DNA of 64,000 bases from positions 80,859,915 through 80,923,914 of the forward strand of contig NC_037668.1 of NCBI RefSeq assembly GCF_003255815.1. The letters run 5' to 3'. Source of the stretch: Theropithecus gelada. Lineage: Eukaryota; Chordata; Mammalia; Primates; Cercopithecidae. The notes beneath the pieces are model-generated. The model did no database searches and was not told the origin of the DNA. It was given only the letters and a program-made list of their open reading frames with translations. A program made the position numbers and the translations under genes. Below are positions 35,101 through 49,300 of this stretch, in pieces (the stretch's first letter is position 1; each line of letters begins with the position of its first letter).

Positions 35101-38100
35101 GGTTCATTTTTTAATTTTTAATTTCAAATTTTAAATGCTTTTCTAACTGTGATTCTAAATTAGCTTTTTATATTCATTACTGAAACATATTTCCACATTA
35201 CCACGAAATTTTATTAACATATTGAGACTCAAGAGAAGAATTAAGCACCTTATTGATTTTTCCTCTTTTCTTTTTTTAGAGACAGGGCCTCACTCTCTCA
35301 TCCAGGCAACAGTGTGGTAGCATGATCTCAGCCCCTGCAACCTGTGCCTCTTGGCCTCAGGTGATCCTCTCACTGCAGCCTCCTAAGTATTAATAGTTGG
35401 GATCATAGGTGTGTGCCACCACACCTGACCAATTTTTGTATATTTTGTAGAGATGGGGTCTTGCCATGTTGCCCAGACTGGTCTCAAACTCCTGGTCTCA
35501 AGCGATACATCTGCCTTGGCCTCCCAAAGTTTTGGGATTACAGGTGTGATTCACCACGCCCAGCCCGATTTTTCCTCTTGTCTAGAAGAATATAAAGATT
35601 TTCTCTGTAATTTTTCTGTTATTAAAAACTTTGGCTGGTTGGTGGCTTATGTCTGTAATCCCAGCACTTTGGGAAGCTGAGGTGGGTGGATCACTTGCGC
35701 CCAGGAATTTGAGACTACCCTGGGCAACATGGTGAGACTCCATCTCTACAAAAAAAAAAAAAAAAAAGAAAAGCAAGAAAACTGGTTGTGGTGCCACAGG
35801 CCTGCGGTCCCAGCTACATGCAGATTGCTTGGGTCCAGGAGGTCTAGGCTTCAGTGAGCCATGATTGCATTGCTGCACTTCAGCCTTGGTGACAGAGTGA
35901 GATACTGTCTCAAAAAAAAAAAACAAAAAAAACCAAAAACCAAAAAAACCTTTGTGGTTCCGGGCACAGTGGCTTATGCCCGTAATCCTAGCACTTGGGA
36001 GGCTGGGGTGGACAGATTGCTTGAGCCCAGGAGCTCAAGACCAGCCTAAGTAACATGGTAAAACTTTTTCTACAAAAAATACAAAAATTAGCTCTAGCTA
36101 ATAGAGAGCTGAGGTGGGAGGATCGCTTGAGCCTGAGAGGTTGAAGCTGCAGTGAGCTGTGAGCCTGCCACTATACTCCAGTCTCGGTGACAGACTGAAA
36201 CTTTGTGTCAAAAAAAAAAAGCAAACAAACAACAACAACAACAAAAACCTTTGTGGGATTATAGTATGTTTTTACATTTTATGTAAATTGGCTTATTTAT
36301 TTAGAGACAGAATTTCTGGGCTCAAGTGACCTCCTGCCTCAGCTTACCAAGTCACTAGGACTACAGGTGTGTACCACCACACTCAGCTGATTTTTCAAAC
36401 ATTTTAAGTTTTTAAATTTTTGTAGAGACAGAGTCTTACTATGTTACCCTGGCTGGTCTTGACCTCCTGGCCTCAAGCAATTCATCTGCTTTGATTTCCC
36501 AAACTGATGGGACTAGGGACTAGAAGTTTGAGCCACTGTGCTCTCACTTGATGCACTTATTTCAATTGAAGTATTTAATGGTATTTTGTTGGTTTTTAGA
36601 AATTTGAAATTTCAAAATAATTACATTTTCCTTTAAGGTGTGGCAGAATGTGTCTTGGCTCTTGGGTTTGAGAAGATGAGTAAGGGAAGCCTTGGAATAA
36701 AAGTGAGTGTTATTTTGGCATAGTTACTAAATGAGCTAATATAACCCAAAAGTTGAAAGGTGATACTTATATGTATGCATAGATCTTGGTAGTTTAGAAT
36801 AGTGAAGAATCTTAGAGATAATTTTGTTCAAACTGTTTATTTTACCAATGATGAAACTGATGTTCAAAGATATGAGATTATTGAATTTGAAGTTGACTTA
36901 TCTATTTAATTTGAAAGCCATTCATTTATTCATTTTTTTGATCAATGAATTACATTCAATAAATGAAATTCATTCAACAAATTGAAGAGAGTTAATAAAA
37001 TGTGGGACTTCTAATTCTGGTAATGGCAAGCCAAGTTTTTTGAGCCAGTTCTCTCACTGATGACAACTAAAATATTTGGATAGAATATGAAAAAAGAAAT
37101 CCTAAAGGTATTGAAGAACTAGCAAAAGAGAGGAAGTGCAGATGAATGCCAGAGAATTAACATCAGCATTTGCAACTAGTTTTGCCTTGAAGATCTTTGC
37201 TGATCAGGCAGCTGTGAGCCACAATTTTGACAGCCCCCTGGAATGAAAGGGGAAGTAGTCAAAGCTCAGACCTTCCCAAGATCAGAAGTTTAATACCCAC
37301 ATTAAATTGATACTGTGTAAGGGTAAGCTCTTTGGGTAGGACGAACCTGAAGTAAAACTGCCCACTTCTATGAGATGATAGGGAGAGTTACCATGGCATC
37401 CAGTAAAACAGGGGAGAAAAAAAAAAGAGAATAAAAAACCCAGTAAAACCTTTCATTGAGTTAATAAATCACAGACTAGCCCACATGTGGGATCACTGCC
37501 AACATTCTCATTATCTAAGTGGTCCAGGAAACCTCAAACCATGAATTGAATCTAAAGTAGTTTCAGAATGGTAGTAACCTAGCCAGATTTTCTTCTGGAG
37601 GAAAGCACCCTTCTTCCAGGCTTTCAGAGCCCTTCAAGTAAAATTTCAAGGACACGCAGTTAAAGATAACCTTAAGTGTTAAAGAAACAAGGCACCACAA
37701 TTGAGAACCGAAAGAAAGAAGGAGCAGTAAAAGGTAATCTCTGAAGACTGCCAAAACTAGATTTATTGGATGCAGATTTAATCATGTTTGTTATGTTTAG
37801 AGAAATATAAGACAGCTTGGAAACCTCTTTAGGCTATAGGAAACTACAAAAAAGAACATTATTGGCATGAAAAAAAAAAAAAAACCCTAAATGGAATTTA
37901 TAGAAAAGAAAAGAAAGAAAGAAAATTAAAAATTCACTCATGCCTGTAATCCCAGCACTTTGGGAGGCTGAGATGGGCGGATCACTTGAGGCCAGAAGTT
38001 CGAAACCAGCCTGGCCAACATGGCAAAACCCATCTCTACTAAAAATACAAAAAATTAGCCGGGTGTGGTGGTGTGCGCTGGTAATCGCAGCTACTCGGGA

Positions 38101-41100
38101 GGCTGAGGCAGGAGACTTGCCTGAGCCCAGGAGGTGGAGGTTGCGGTGAGCCAAGATGTGCCATTGCATTCCAGCCTGGGCGACAGAATGAGACTCTGTT
38201 TCCTTTTTTTTTTTTTTTTGAGACGGAGTCTCGCTCTGTCTCCCAGGCTGGAGTGCAGTGGCCGGATCTCAGCTCACTGCAAGTTCCACCTCCCAGGTTC
38301 ATGCCATTCTCCTGCCTCAGCCTCCCGAGTAGCTGGAACTACAGGCGCCCGCCACCTCGCCCGGCTAGTTTTTTGTATTTTTTAGTAGAGACGGGGTTTC
38401 ACCGTGTTAGCCAGGATGGTCTCGATCTCCTGACCTCGTGATCTACCCGTCTCAGCCTCCCAAAGTGCTGGGATTACAGGCTTGAGCCACCGCGCCCGGC
38501 CTGAGACTCTGTTTCAAAAAAAAAAAAAAGAAAATGAGTTGAAGATAATTTTTTACTGTTATCTAAAATTATACTATTATCTAACTTATGTGATCAACCT
38601 GATCCCATTTTCTCTGTTGAAACGTTAAAGGACCTCTACCCCAAATTAACTTAAATACATATGATAATATTTCTTAGAAACCACAAAAGTGGCACTTAAT
38701 AGGCATTCAAATCAATAAGTTGTTTCCCCCTTTAAAGAACACCTTTGAAAAGTGGTAGAAGTTAGATCGGATAATTTAGGAGTGGATAAGGGGAAATGTG
38801 TTCTTCCTAGATGTCAGAGAAGGCATCATGAGCCTAGTCATGGGTGTCTGAATGAATATGATACACCCAGGGAACAGTTTAAAAAACTGTCTGGATTAGA
38901 GTGGCAGCTGGAGAAGACTGAGAAATAAGGTTACGTAAGTGAATATATAATGTTTATGACACATGAAAAATACGTGTTTTTTTCAGCAGTAAATGGTACG
39001 TGCCCTGGTAACTTTTATTTGAAAATTATTAAAAATTATAAAATAGTAAAATCCATCCATAATCCCATTGTATAATTAAAAGGAAATATATATAAATTAG
39101 AAGTCCCTCCTTCTGCCTATTTTTTTTTTTTTTGAGACCAGGTCTCCCTCCCAAGTTCAACAGAAGGACTGACACTACTCAATTTCAAGACTTACCTAAA
39201 GCTCCAGTAATTAAGACAGTGTGGTATTGACAAAAAAGTTCAGACAAATTAGACAAATAGATAAATAGAACAGAATAAAGCATTCAGAAATAGACCTACA
39301 TAAATATAGTCAACTGATCTTTGACAAAGAAGCAAAGGCAATATAATGGAAAAAAGATAATCTTTTCAACAAGTCGTGCTGGGACAACTGGATATCCACA
39401 TGCAAATAATGAATCCAGGCACGGACTTTACACCCCCCCTTTTTTTTTTTTTTTTTTTGAGACGTAGTCTCTGTTTCCCAGGCTGAAATGGAGTGCAGTG
39501 GCACGGTCTTGGCTCACTGCAACCTCTGCCTCCCTGTTTCAAGTGATTCTCCTGCTTTAACCTCCAAAGTAACTGGGATTATAGGCGCCCACCACCAAGC
39601 TGGGCTGAGTTTTGTACTTTTAGTTGAGACGGGGTTTTACCATGTTGACCAGGCTGGTCTCAAACTCCTGACCTCAGGTGATCCACCTGCCTCGGCCTCC
39701 TAAAGTGCTGGGATTACAGGTGTGAGCTACTGTGCCCAGCCACGTTTTTTCACAAGCTTTTTAGATATCTATTGAGATGTTCTTATTTTGTTTGTTATTC
39801 TTTTTTAGTTTGTTAATATGATGAATTATATTTGTTGATATTTGACTGTTGGTCTATCCGATATTCTGGGGTAATGTTTGGTATTTGGTCATGATATATT
39901 ATCCTTTTTATATATTATTGGATTTGATTTGCTAATCTTTTTCTTTTAAGTGATGGGTTCTCCCTATGTTGCCCAGGCTGGTCTTAAGCTCCTGGGCTTG
40001 AGCAATCCTTCCACCTGGGTCTCCCAAAGTGTTGGGATTACAGGTGTGAGCCACCGCGCCTGGCCTGATTTGTTAAAATTTTGTTAAGGATTTTTGTGTT
40101 TATGTCTGCAAGGGTGTTGGTTTGTTGTTTTCTTTCCATTGTGCAGGTTGATCTTGAACTTCAGGGCTCAAGTGATCTGCTCACCTTGGCTTCCCAAAGT
40201 TTTGGGATTATAGGTGTGAGCCACCACACCCAGGCTAGTTTTAATACGAGAATAATGCTGGCCTCATAGAATAGCTGGGAAGTGTTCTCTTCTCTTCTGT
40301 TTTTTGGAATAGTTTATATGTAAATTGGTATTTTTTTCTCTTAAATTTTTGGTAGAATTCACCAATTCACCAGTTCACATTTGATTGGGTGACTTCGTTT
40401 CTTTTCTTTTAAATTTTTTTTTTTTTTAAGATGGAGTTTCTCTCTTGTTGCCCAAGCTGGAGTGCAATGGCACAATCTCGACTCACCGCAACCTCCGCCT
40501 CCCAGGTTCAAGCGATTCTCCTGCCTTAGCCTCCCGAGTAGCTGGGATTACAGGCATGCACCACCACGCCCGGCTAATTTTGTATTTTTAGTAGAGATAG
40601 AGTTTCTCCATGTTGGTCAGGCTTGTCTCAAACTCCCGGCCTCAGGTGGTCCGCCTGCCTTGGCCTCCCAAAGTACTGAGATTACAGGCGTGAGCCGCCG
40701 CGCCCAGCCCTAAAATATTTTTAATTAAAAAAAAATTTTTTTTTTGCATTCTTATCTTTGGATCATGGTCTGGTGATTTCTTTATGGGAAAGTTTTCAAT
40801 CTTCTAAGTTTAGTTTCTTCAGTAAATACATTACTATTCAGGTTGTCTATTTTTTCTTTTTTTAAGCGAGCTTTGATAGTTTATGTCCTTCACGGAATTT
40901 GTCCAGTTCATCTACATTGTTAACCTTATTGGTAAAAAGTCATTCATGTTATTCCCATCTTTTTAATGTAGGATCTTTGGATGTGTCTTCTCCCTTCTTC
41001 TGGTGTTGGTAATTTTTATCTTCTCTCTTTTTCCATGGTCATCTTTTGTTGTCAGAGTGATCATGGAAAAAGAAAGTTTACAATAGAAGGACCAGCTTTT

Positions 41101-43303
41101 GTTTTCATTGATTTTCTATATACTCTTTTTTTTTTTTTTTTTTTTTTTTTGAGACAGAGTCTCACTCTGTCGCCCAGGCTGGAGTGCAATGGCATGATCT
41201 TAGCTCACTGCAACCTCTGCCTCCAGGGTTCAAGCAATTCTTCTGCTTCAGTCTCCTGAGTAGCTGGGATTATAGGTGCCTGCCACCACGCCCAGCTAAT
41301 TTTTGTATTTTTAGTAGCGACGGAGTTTCACCATGTTGGCCAAGCTGGCCTCAAACTCCTGACCTCGTGATCCACCCACCTGGCCTCTCAAAGTGCTGGA
41401 ATTACGGGCGTGAGCCATGGTGCCTGGTCTATATTCTTCTTTTTTCTAGTTTATTCTGCTCATTTCTATTCATTCTTTTTCTTTCTGCTCATTTTCTATT
41501 TCAATCTGCTCTCATTCTTGATGTTTCGTTTCTTCTCCTTACTTTGGGTTTAATTCTTTATTTTAGATCAGCCATGCCCAGCTAATTTTTTGCAGAGACG
41601 GAATCTTGCTATGTTGCCCATGCTGGCATGACCCACCATGCCTGGCTACTATACACACACACACACACACACACGCATATATATACACACACACATATAT
41701 ATACACAATACACACACACACATACAATATACACACACATACATATATATGTGTGTGTATGTGTGTGTGTTATACATATATATATATATATTTATTCCCA
41801 AGACAGAGTCTCACTCTGTCGCCCAGGCTGGAGTGCAGTGGTGTGATCTCGACTCACTGCAATCTTCAACTCCTGTGTTCAAGCAGTTCTTCCACCTCAA
41901 CCTCCTGAATAGCTGGGACTGTAGGTGCACACCACCATACCTGGCTAATTTATGTATTTTTAGTAGAGATGGGGTTCACCACGTTGGCCAGGCTGGTCTC
42001 GAACTCCTGAACTCAAGTGATCCACCTGTCTCAGCCTCCCAAAGTGCTGAGATTACAGGTGGGGACTGCCAGGCCGGGCCTATATTTTTTTATTTGAGAT
42101 TTGTTTTTTGGCTCAGGGTATGGTTTATTTTGAAAAATATAAGGTGTGCACTTGAAAAGCGTATGTACTTTGTTCTTAGTGGATGAAGTGTTCTATAAAT
42201 GCTACTTATGCCAAATTGGCTGATAAGGTTGGTCAAGTCTTTTATGACCTTACTGATTTGTCTACTTATTCTGTCAGTTATTGAGAGGGAAATATTGCAA
42301 TCTCTGCTATATCTGTAGATTTGTCTATTTCCTTCAGTTCTTTTTTTTTTTTTTTTTTTTAAGATGGAGTCTCGCTCTGTCACCCAGGCTGGAGTGCAAT
42401 GGCGCGATCTTGGCTCACTGCAACCTCCACCTCTTGGGTTCAAGTGATTCTCCTGCCTCAGCCTCCCGAATAGCTGGGATTACAGGCGCGCACCACCACG
42501 TCTGGCTAATTTTTGTATTTTTAGTAACGTTTCACCATGTTGGTGAGGCTGGTCTTGAACTCCTGACCTAGTGATCCACCTGCCTTCTGCCTCCCAAAGT
42601 GCTGAGATTACAGGCGTGAACCACCATACCCGGCCTATTTCCTTCAGTTTCTGTTTCATGTATTTTGAAGCTCTGATATTAGATATATTAACATTTAGGG
42701 TTGTTATATCCTCTTGGTAAGTTGACTCCTTCGTCATTATGAGATAATCCTCTTTAGTCCTTGTTATTAGTTCTTTGATCTTACATCTACTTTGATATTA
42801 GCATAGCCAATCCAGCTTTCTTTTGAGTAGAATTAGAATAGTATGTATTTTTCCATCCCTTTACTTATTTTTGTCTATATATTTGAATTGGGTTTTTGTA
42901 GACAGCATATTGCGGGGTCTTGCTTTTTAACAATATAATAATATTTGCCTTTTAATTGAACTTTTTAGATCTTTCCCATTTGATGTGCTGATTGATGTGG
43001 TTGAGTTTAAACTAGCAGTTAGCTGAAACCGATACCTACTAGTTTGTACTATCCTGCATGATCGGATTATGCACATCTTCTCCCATGTTTGGTTTCAGTG
43101 ACAGCCATGTTAGTAGATTCAAACTGGCTATGGTGGGAGACTTTATACCACAAAAGTTGGCAAATGCTACCAATTAGGGCTCCCTGCATCCTGCCCCAGT
43201 GAGCCTGTTGTTAAGTATTTACTTGGACACCACTGATTTGCGGATTGTTTTCTTTTTGTTCAATCTCTTCTTTGTTCTTTTTTCTTCTTTTCTGTTAATT
43301 GAG

Positions 43304-43334
<31 letters not shown>

Positions 43335-46300
43335 ACGGAGTCTCGCTGTGTTGCCCAGGCTGGAGTGCAGTGGCCGGATCTCAGCTCACTGCAAGCTCCG
43401 CCTCCCGGGTTTACGCCATTCTCCTGCCTCAGCCTCCTGAGTAGCTGGGACTACAGGCGCCCGCCACCTCGCCTGGCTAGTTTTTTTGTATTTTTCTAGT
43501 AGAGACAGGGTTTCACCGTGTTAGCCAGGATGGTCTTGATCTCCTGACCTCGTGATCCGCCCGTCTCCGCCTCCCAAAGTGCTGGGATTACAGGCGTGAG
43601 CCACCGCGCCCGGCCTAATTGAGAATTTTTTATAATTTCATTTTATCTATCTTATAGGTGTATTAACTATACCTCTGCTGTTTTGTTTTGCTTTTAGTGG
43701 TTGCTTTATGTTTTATAGTTACAGCTTTAATTTATCCACAGACTACTTTTAAGTAATATATCTGTTCACTGTAATGTTATGAGAACTCTAGGAAGTGTTT
43801 TTTGTTGTTTGCTTCCTCCAAGAAGTATATTGTAGCCAGGTGCCCTGGCTCATGCCTGTAATCCCAGTACTTTGGGAGGCAGGGCAGGAGGATTGCTTGA
43901 GACCAGAAATTCAAGACCACCCTGGGCAACATGGTGAAACCCCGGCTATTCAAAAAAATACAAAAGAATTAGTTGGGCATGGTGGTGCATGCCTGTATTT
44001 CCAGCTACTTGGGAAGCTGAGATAGGAGGATCGCTTTATATTACGAAATATAAATGTTATTTATATTTTAAATTTTATTTATTTTCTTTTTTATATTAAT
44101 CATTTAATACTAATCTTTTCTTATTAGTCATTACTGAGTCATAAATATTTTTATTTATTATTGTCCTCATCACCTTTTACCTTCCTCCCTCCCCAATGTA
44201 AATGCCAGTGAGCAAAGTCTATCTTATTAGTTCACTCTTTTTTCTCTCATGTCTGGAATAGTTACTGGCACATACTGGATGCCCAATAAATATTTCTGGA
44301 AAGAGTTAATACCTCTTTCCTCACTTGATTATTTTTTCTTCTTCCCATGTTTCCCTGTGGCGCATGTCCTAACTGATTTTATTCACATTGACCATTTCTG
44401 GTGTACTATGGGCTTAGAATAAATAAATGTCTTAATAGCGCTGTAGTAGTTTTGAAAGAGATACTTATCATGTCAGCTACTTACGAAATTTTGTCCCCCC
44501 TCTCTTAGTTTTCAGATAGGACCATTCCCACTGATAAACATCTTGACGTCCTGATCAATAAGTATGGATTGTCTGCACACCCAGTTGCTCCTCAGATGTT
44601 TGGGTATGCTGGAAAAGAACATATGGAAAAATATGGTATGTTAAAAAAAGCTTTTGAGGCTTCTTACTAGTTATATACATGAGATAAGAAATGACAGTTA
44701 TTTATTAAGGAACTATGGAGGATGCCAGGATATATAAGATGTAAAATGTTTTTTGAATTAAATTGAAGTAATAGTTCTTATAGAACTTAGCCATAGAGAA
44801 AGTGTTTATATATAGACTGTGGTATGGGAAGTACCTAGAGTACTCTATAGCAGGAAGTTGAAATAGGAAAAATGACACACATCTTGTCTCCTTTAATCAT
44901 GGACTATAACTTTTTTTTTTCCCAAGCTGAGGGTGTCACTCTGTTATGCAGGTTGGAGTGCAGTGGTGCCATCTCGGCTCACTGCAACTTCCGCCTCCCA
45001 AGCTCAAGTGATCCTTCCACCCAGCCTCTCGAGTAACTGGGACTACAGACGTGCACCACCACGTTCGGCTAATTTTTTGTATTTTCGGTAGACATGGCTT
45101 TTTGCCATGTTGCCCAGGCTGGTCTCAAACTCCTGAGCTCAAGTGATCCACCTGTCTCGGCTTCCCAAAGTGTTAGGATTACAGGTGTGAGCTACCATGA
45201 CTGGTCATGGACTATAAATTGAGGATCTTAAAATGTCAACCAAGACGACGTGAAAGATCAAGCTATTCATACTCTACGTTCAATGTATCAGCAAGACTTT
45301 TCTCTGTATTCTCAATATATCCATTTCTCACCATTTTTGCTACCTTTGCTGTAGTGGCATAATTTCGTACCTGAAATTTAGGAGTGTTCTAACTGGTTTC
45401 TCTACTTCTGCTTGTGTACCTCCAAAGTCAATTCTCTACTTTATAGCCAGAGCCATACTTTTAAAATATGTCAGATCATTTCACACCTGTGCTTAAAATT
45501 CTCCATTGTTTCTCATCACACTGAGATTGAAACCCAAATGTCTTCTTATGGCCTACGAGCTTCTACATGATCATTCCCTCCACCCTCATTAGCTCTCTGA
45601 TCTTATCTCCCACCATTTTTTCTTTCACTAGTCTGCTCCAACCACACTATCTTTTCTTTCTGTTCCTCATACACACCAAGGTTTATTTCAGGTAGGGCTT
45701 TAGCCTCTACCCTAAGATCATCAGAGCCAGCTCCCTTGCTTCCATCAGGTCTTTATTTAAAAGCCACCTTCTGCTTTCTTTCATCACTCTCCTTCCCAGA
45801 ACTTCCTATTCACTATCTTCTGCTTTATCATTTTATATGGCACCTATAATAATCTGACATATATCTGACACATACATATATGTCAGATAATTATAGGTGC
45901 CATATAACATGATATATATATATATATATATATATATATTCTTGTTTATTGACTCTTCCAACCAGAATATAAGTTCAACAAAAGCATGGATTTTTATTTG
46001 TCTTATTTCCTGCACATTGATTGTTAACTTAGAATAGTACCTGGCTAAACCAAGTATAAAAGAAAAAAAAAAAAAAAGAATAGTGCCTGGCACAAGTCAG
46101 TGTTGCGTAATTAATTCATCTTTAAAATTTAGAAAGACCCTCCATGACTATTCAAATCAAAGTAGCCCCTCCTATTATTCTTTTTCTTAGATAGCTTCAT
46201 ATCGCTTCCTTCATAGCACTTAGCACTATTTATATTCATATATTTATCATATGTGGTTTTACTTGTTTAATTTTTGTCTTCTTTATTAGTCTATAAACTC

Positions 46301-49300
46301 CACGAAAGCAGGGGCCATGTCTGCTTTGTTTACCTTGATATACACAGCCAAGCACAGAACTTGGCATGTTATTTAGCCAGAAAGAAGTTTTTTTTTTTTC
46401 TTTCTCTTCTATAGTCTTCAGCATATTTAAATACTCAACAAACATTTATTGAATGAAGGAGTGAATTTCCATATGTATGTTATCTCATTCAGCTATCACA
46501 AGAATCCATTATTGCAGGTGTTATTATCTCATTTTATAGCAGAAGAATCTGATATTCAGAAAAGTTTTTGACCAGGGTCATAGGGTCAATAAGTAGGAGA
46601 GCCTATGTTCCATTCTATTTCTGTCTCACTCAAAAGCTCTTGTGCAGCCCTTTCTCCCAGTAATAGTAGCTGCTCTTTGTTCCGTGCCTCACACATCTTA
46701 GATATTTTACATACCAAATATAACAACTATTTTAAGAGGTGAGTGTACGCCTATTTTTCATATGAGGAACCTGAAGCTTGGAGAATTTGAGTAACTTCTA
46801 GTAGGTGATAGGAGAGGGTTTCACACTCAAATCTGCCATACTATAAAACCTCCATTCTTTTCATTGTTTCTCAGATAGCTATATTAATTTTAAATAATAA
46901 AAAGTTTTTACTGTATATTAACTTTTTATTTTCTTGTCATTCCTGTACATAGTAGAGGGACATTCAGTAATGTTTGTTAGCATTTATTGTAGGTATGGAA
47001 ACATGTTTTGCTTGGAATTTTCATTTGTGCTTGGCTTTCCTTTTTTCTTTTTTGACCTGTTTGGTGAAGGGGAAGGAAAACTGAATATTGTAATAGCACT
47101 TTTGTTTAAAAATCATAAATATTTAAAATTAATTAGATAATGAATGTGGTCAGAGTATAATTTGAAATTAAACTTGTTTATGGTTGTCATTTGAAAGGTT
47201 TGTCAATTTTTTTTCTTTTCTTTTTTTTTTTTTTTTTTTTTTGAGACGGAGTCTCGCTCTGTCGCCCAGGCTGGAGTGCAGTGGCCGGATCTCAGCTCAC
47301 TGCAAGCTCCACCTCCCGGGTTTACGCCATTCTCCTGCCTCAGCCTCCTGAGTAGCTGGGACTACAGGCGCCCGCCACCTCGCCCAGCTAAGTTTTCGTA
47401 TTTTTTAGTAGAGACGGGGTTTCACCGTGTCAGCCAGGATGGTCTCGATCTCCTGACCTTGTGATCCGCCCGTCTCGGCCTCCCAAAGTGCTGGGATTAC
47501 AGGCTTGAGCCACCGCGCCCGGCTTCTTTTCTTTATTTTTTTTGAAACAGAGTCTCACTCTGTTGCCCAGGCTGGAGTGCAGTGGCCCGATCTCGGCTCA
47601 CTGCAAGCGCCGCCTCCCAGGTTCACTCCATTCTCCTGTCTCAACCTCCTGAGTAGTTGGGACTATAGGCACCCGCCCACCACACACGGCATTTTTTGTG
47701 TTTTTAGTAGAAACGGAGTTTCACCATGTTAGCTGGGGTGGTCTTGATCTCCTGACCTCGTGATCTGCCTGCCTCAGCCTCCCAAAGTGCTGGGATTACA
47801 GGCGTGAGTCACCGTGCCCAGCCCAGGTTTGTCAATTTTAAAAGATGATATGCTTCATTTTTAGAGGTATGTTGTAATATACTTTAAAACTATTTTGTTT
47901 AGAAGTAATTTCAGACTGAACAAGAATGTTGCAAAAATAGTACAAGAATTCCTAATATTTTTGCTCTAGATTTTCTAAAAATTAACATTTTGCCATGCTT
48001 GTTTTTTTTTTTTTTTTTTTTTGAGACGGAGTCTCGCTCAGTCGCCCAGGCTGGAGTGCAGTGGCGCGATCTCAGCTTACTGCAAGTTTCGCCTCCCGGG
48101 TTCACGCCATTCTCCTGCCTCAACCTCCCAAGTAGCTGGGACTACAGGTGCCCGCTGCCATGCCCAGCTAATTTTTTGCATTTTTAGTAGAGACGGGTTT
48201 CACCGTGTGAGCCAGGGTGGTCTCGATCTCCTGACCTCGTGATCCATCCACCTTGGCCTCCCAAAGTGCTGGGATTACAGGCGTGAGCCACCACGCCCGG
48301 CCATGCTTGTTGTTTTAATGAATTATTTTATCTATATTACTATGTAATTATTTAAAAATGTAAGGCTGGGTGCTGTGGCTCACGCCTGTAATCCCAGCAC
48401 TTTGGGAGGCCGAGGTGGGCAGATCGTGAGGTCAGAAGTTCAAGACCAGCCTGGCCAACATGGGGAAACCCTGTCTCTACTAAAAATACAAAAAACTAGC
48501 TGAGCATGGTAGTACGCACCTATAGTCCCAGCTACTCGGGAGGCTGAGGCAGGAGAATTGCTTGAACCCAAGAGGTAGAAGTTGCAGTGAGCCGAGATCG
48601 TGCCACTGCACTCTAGCCTGGGCAACAGAGCAAGACTGCATCTCAAAACAACAACAACAACAAAATTAATTAAAAAAATGTTTGAGAGTAAGTTGCAGTT
48701 CTTTCATAGTCACTACAGTGATCAAAATTGGGAAGTTAATATTGATATGATACTATTATATAATCTACAGACCTCATTCTAAGTTTTACCAGTTATCTGA
48801 CGAACATCTTTTTCTGAACCAAGATCCCTCATAGTTTTTCAGTGTTTTCTTGCCTCCATTTATGCATAGGTTATGTGCATTGGTTATTTTTTTCTCCATT
48901 TGAACTTTACTCTCAAACGTTATTGGTATTTTTACTAGGATTGTATTAATCTTGTTAAATTAATTTAGGGAGGACTGATGTATTTATGAGGCTGAGTTGT
49001 CCTGTCAAAGAACAGGGATTATCTTTTTATTTATTCAGTTCTGTCTTTGTGTCTTTCAGGAGTGTTTTAAGGTTTTCTTCATATATAAGTGTTTTATTTC
49101 TTGTTAAACTTATGCCTAAATACCTTCCTTAATTCCTTTAATCATCCTTGTTGCTGCTATTGCACATGGACTTTTCACTGGTGTTATATCCTTTAATCTG
49201 GTCATTACTTGTGTATACGAAGGCTACTGATCTTTCCCCCCTTCAACGTGGAGTCTCACTCCGTTGCCCAAGATGGAGTGCAATGGCGCGATCTTGGCTC

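Larger units (their letters stand above)
33541..35270 (-). repeat. Ancient L1M relic with nested Alu pieces
   Basis: Antisense L1 landmarks: 'accataaaactcaccttttt', 'ctagaaaccactaatttact', 'aataatattccattgtatgg', and 'ctgttccactgatttgattg' near 34835. No intact frame. Confidence 0.65.
39743..43010 (-). repeat. Long antisense L1 ORF2 relic broken by Alus
   Basis: Antisense ORF2 landmarks run in order: 'ttgttaatatgatgaattat', 'aatgctggcctcatagaata', 'ggtctggtgatttctttatg', 'tttggctcagggtatggttt' and 'tagcatagccaatccagctt'. It is interrupted by seven Alu copies or pieces and a microsatellite. Opposite in orientation to the fragment at 39156. Confidence 0.82.

Noticed and set aside
41638..42186. 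182-codon open frame
   Set aside because: Microsatellite (His/Thr/Tyr repeats) joined to Alu translation.
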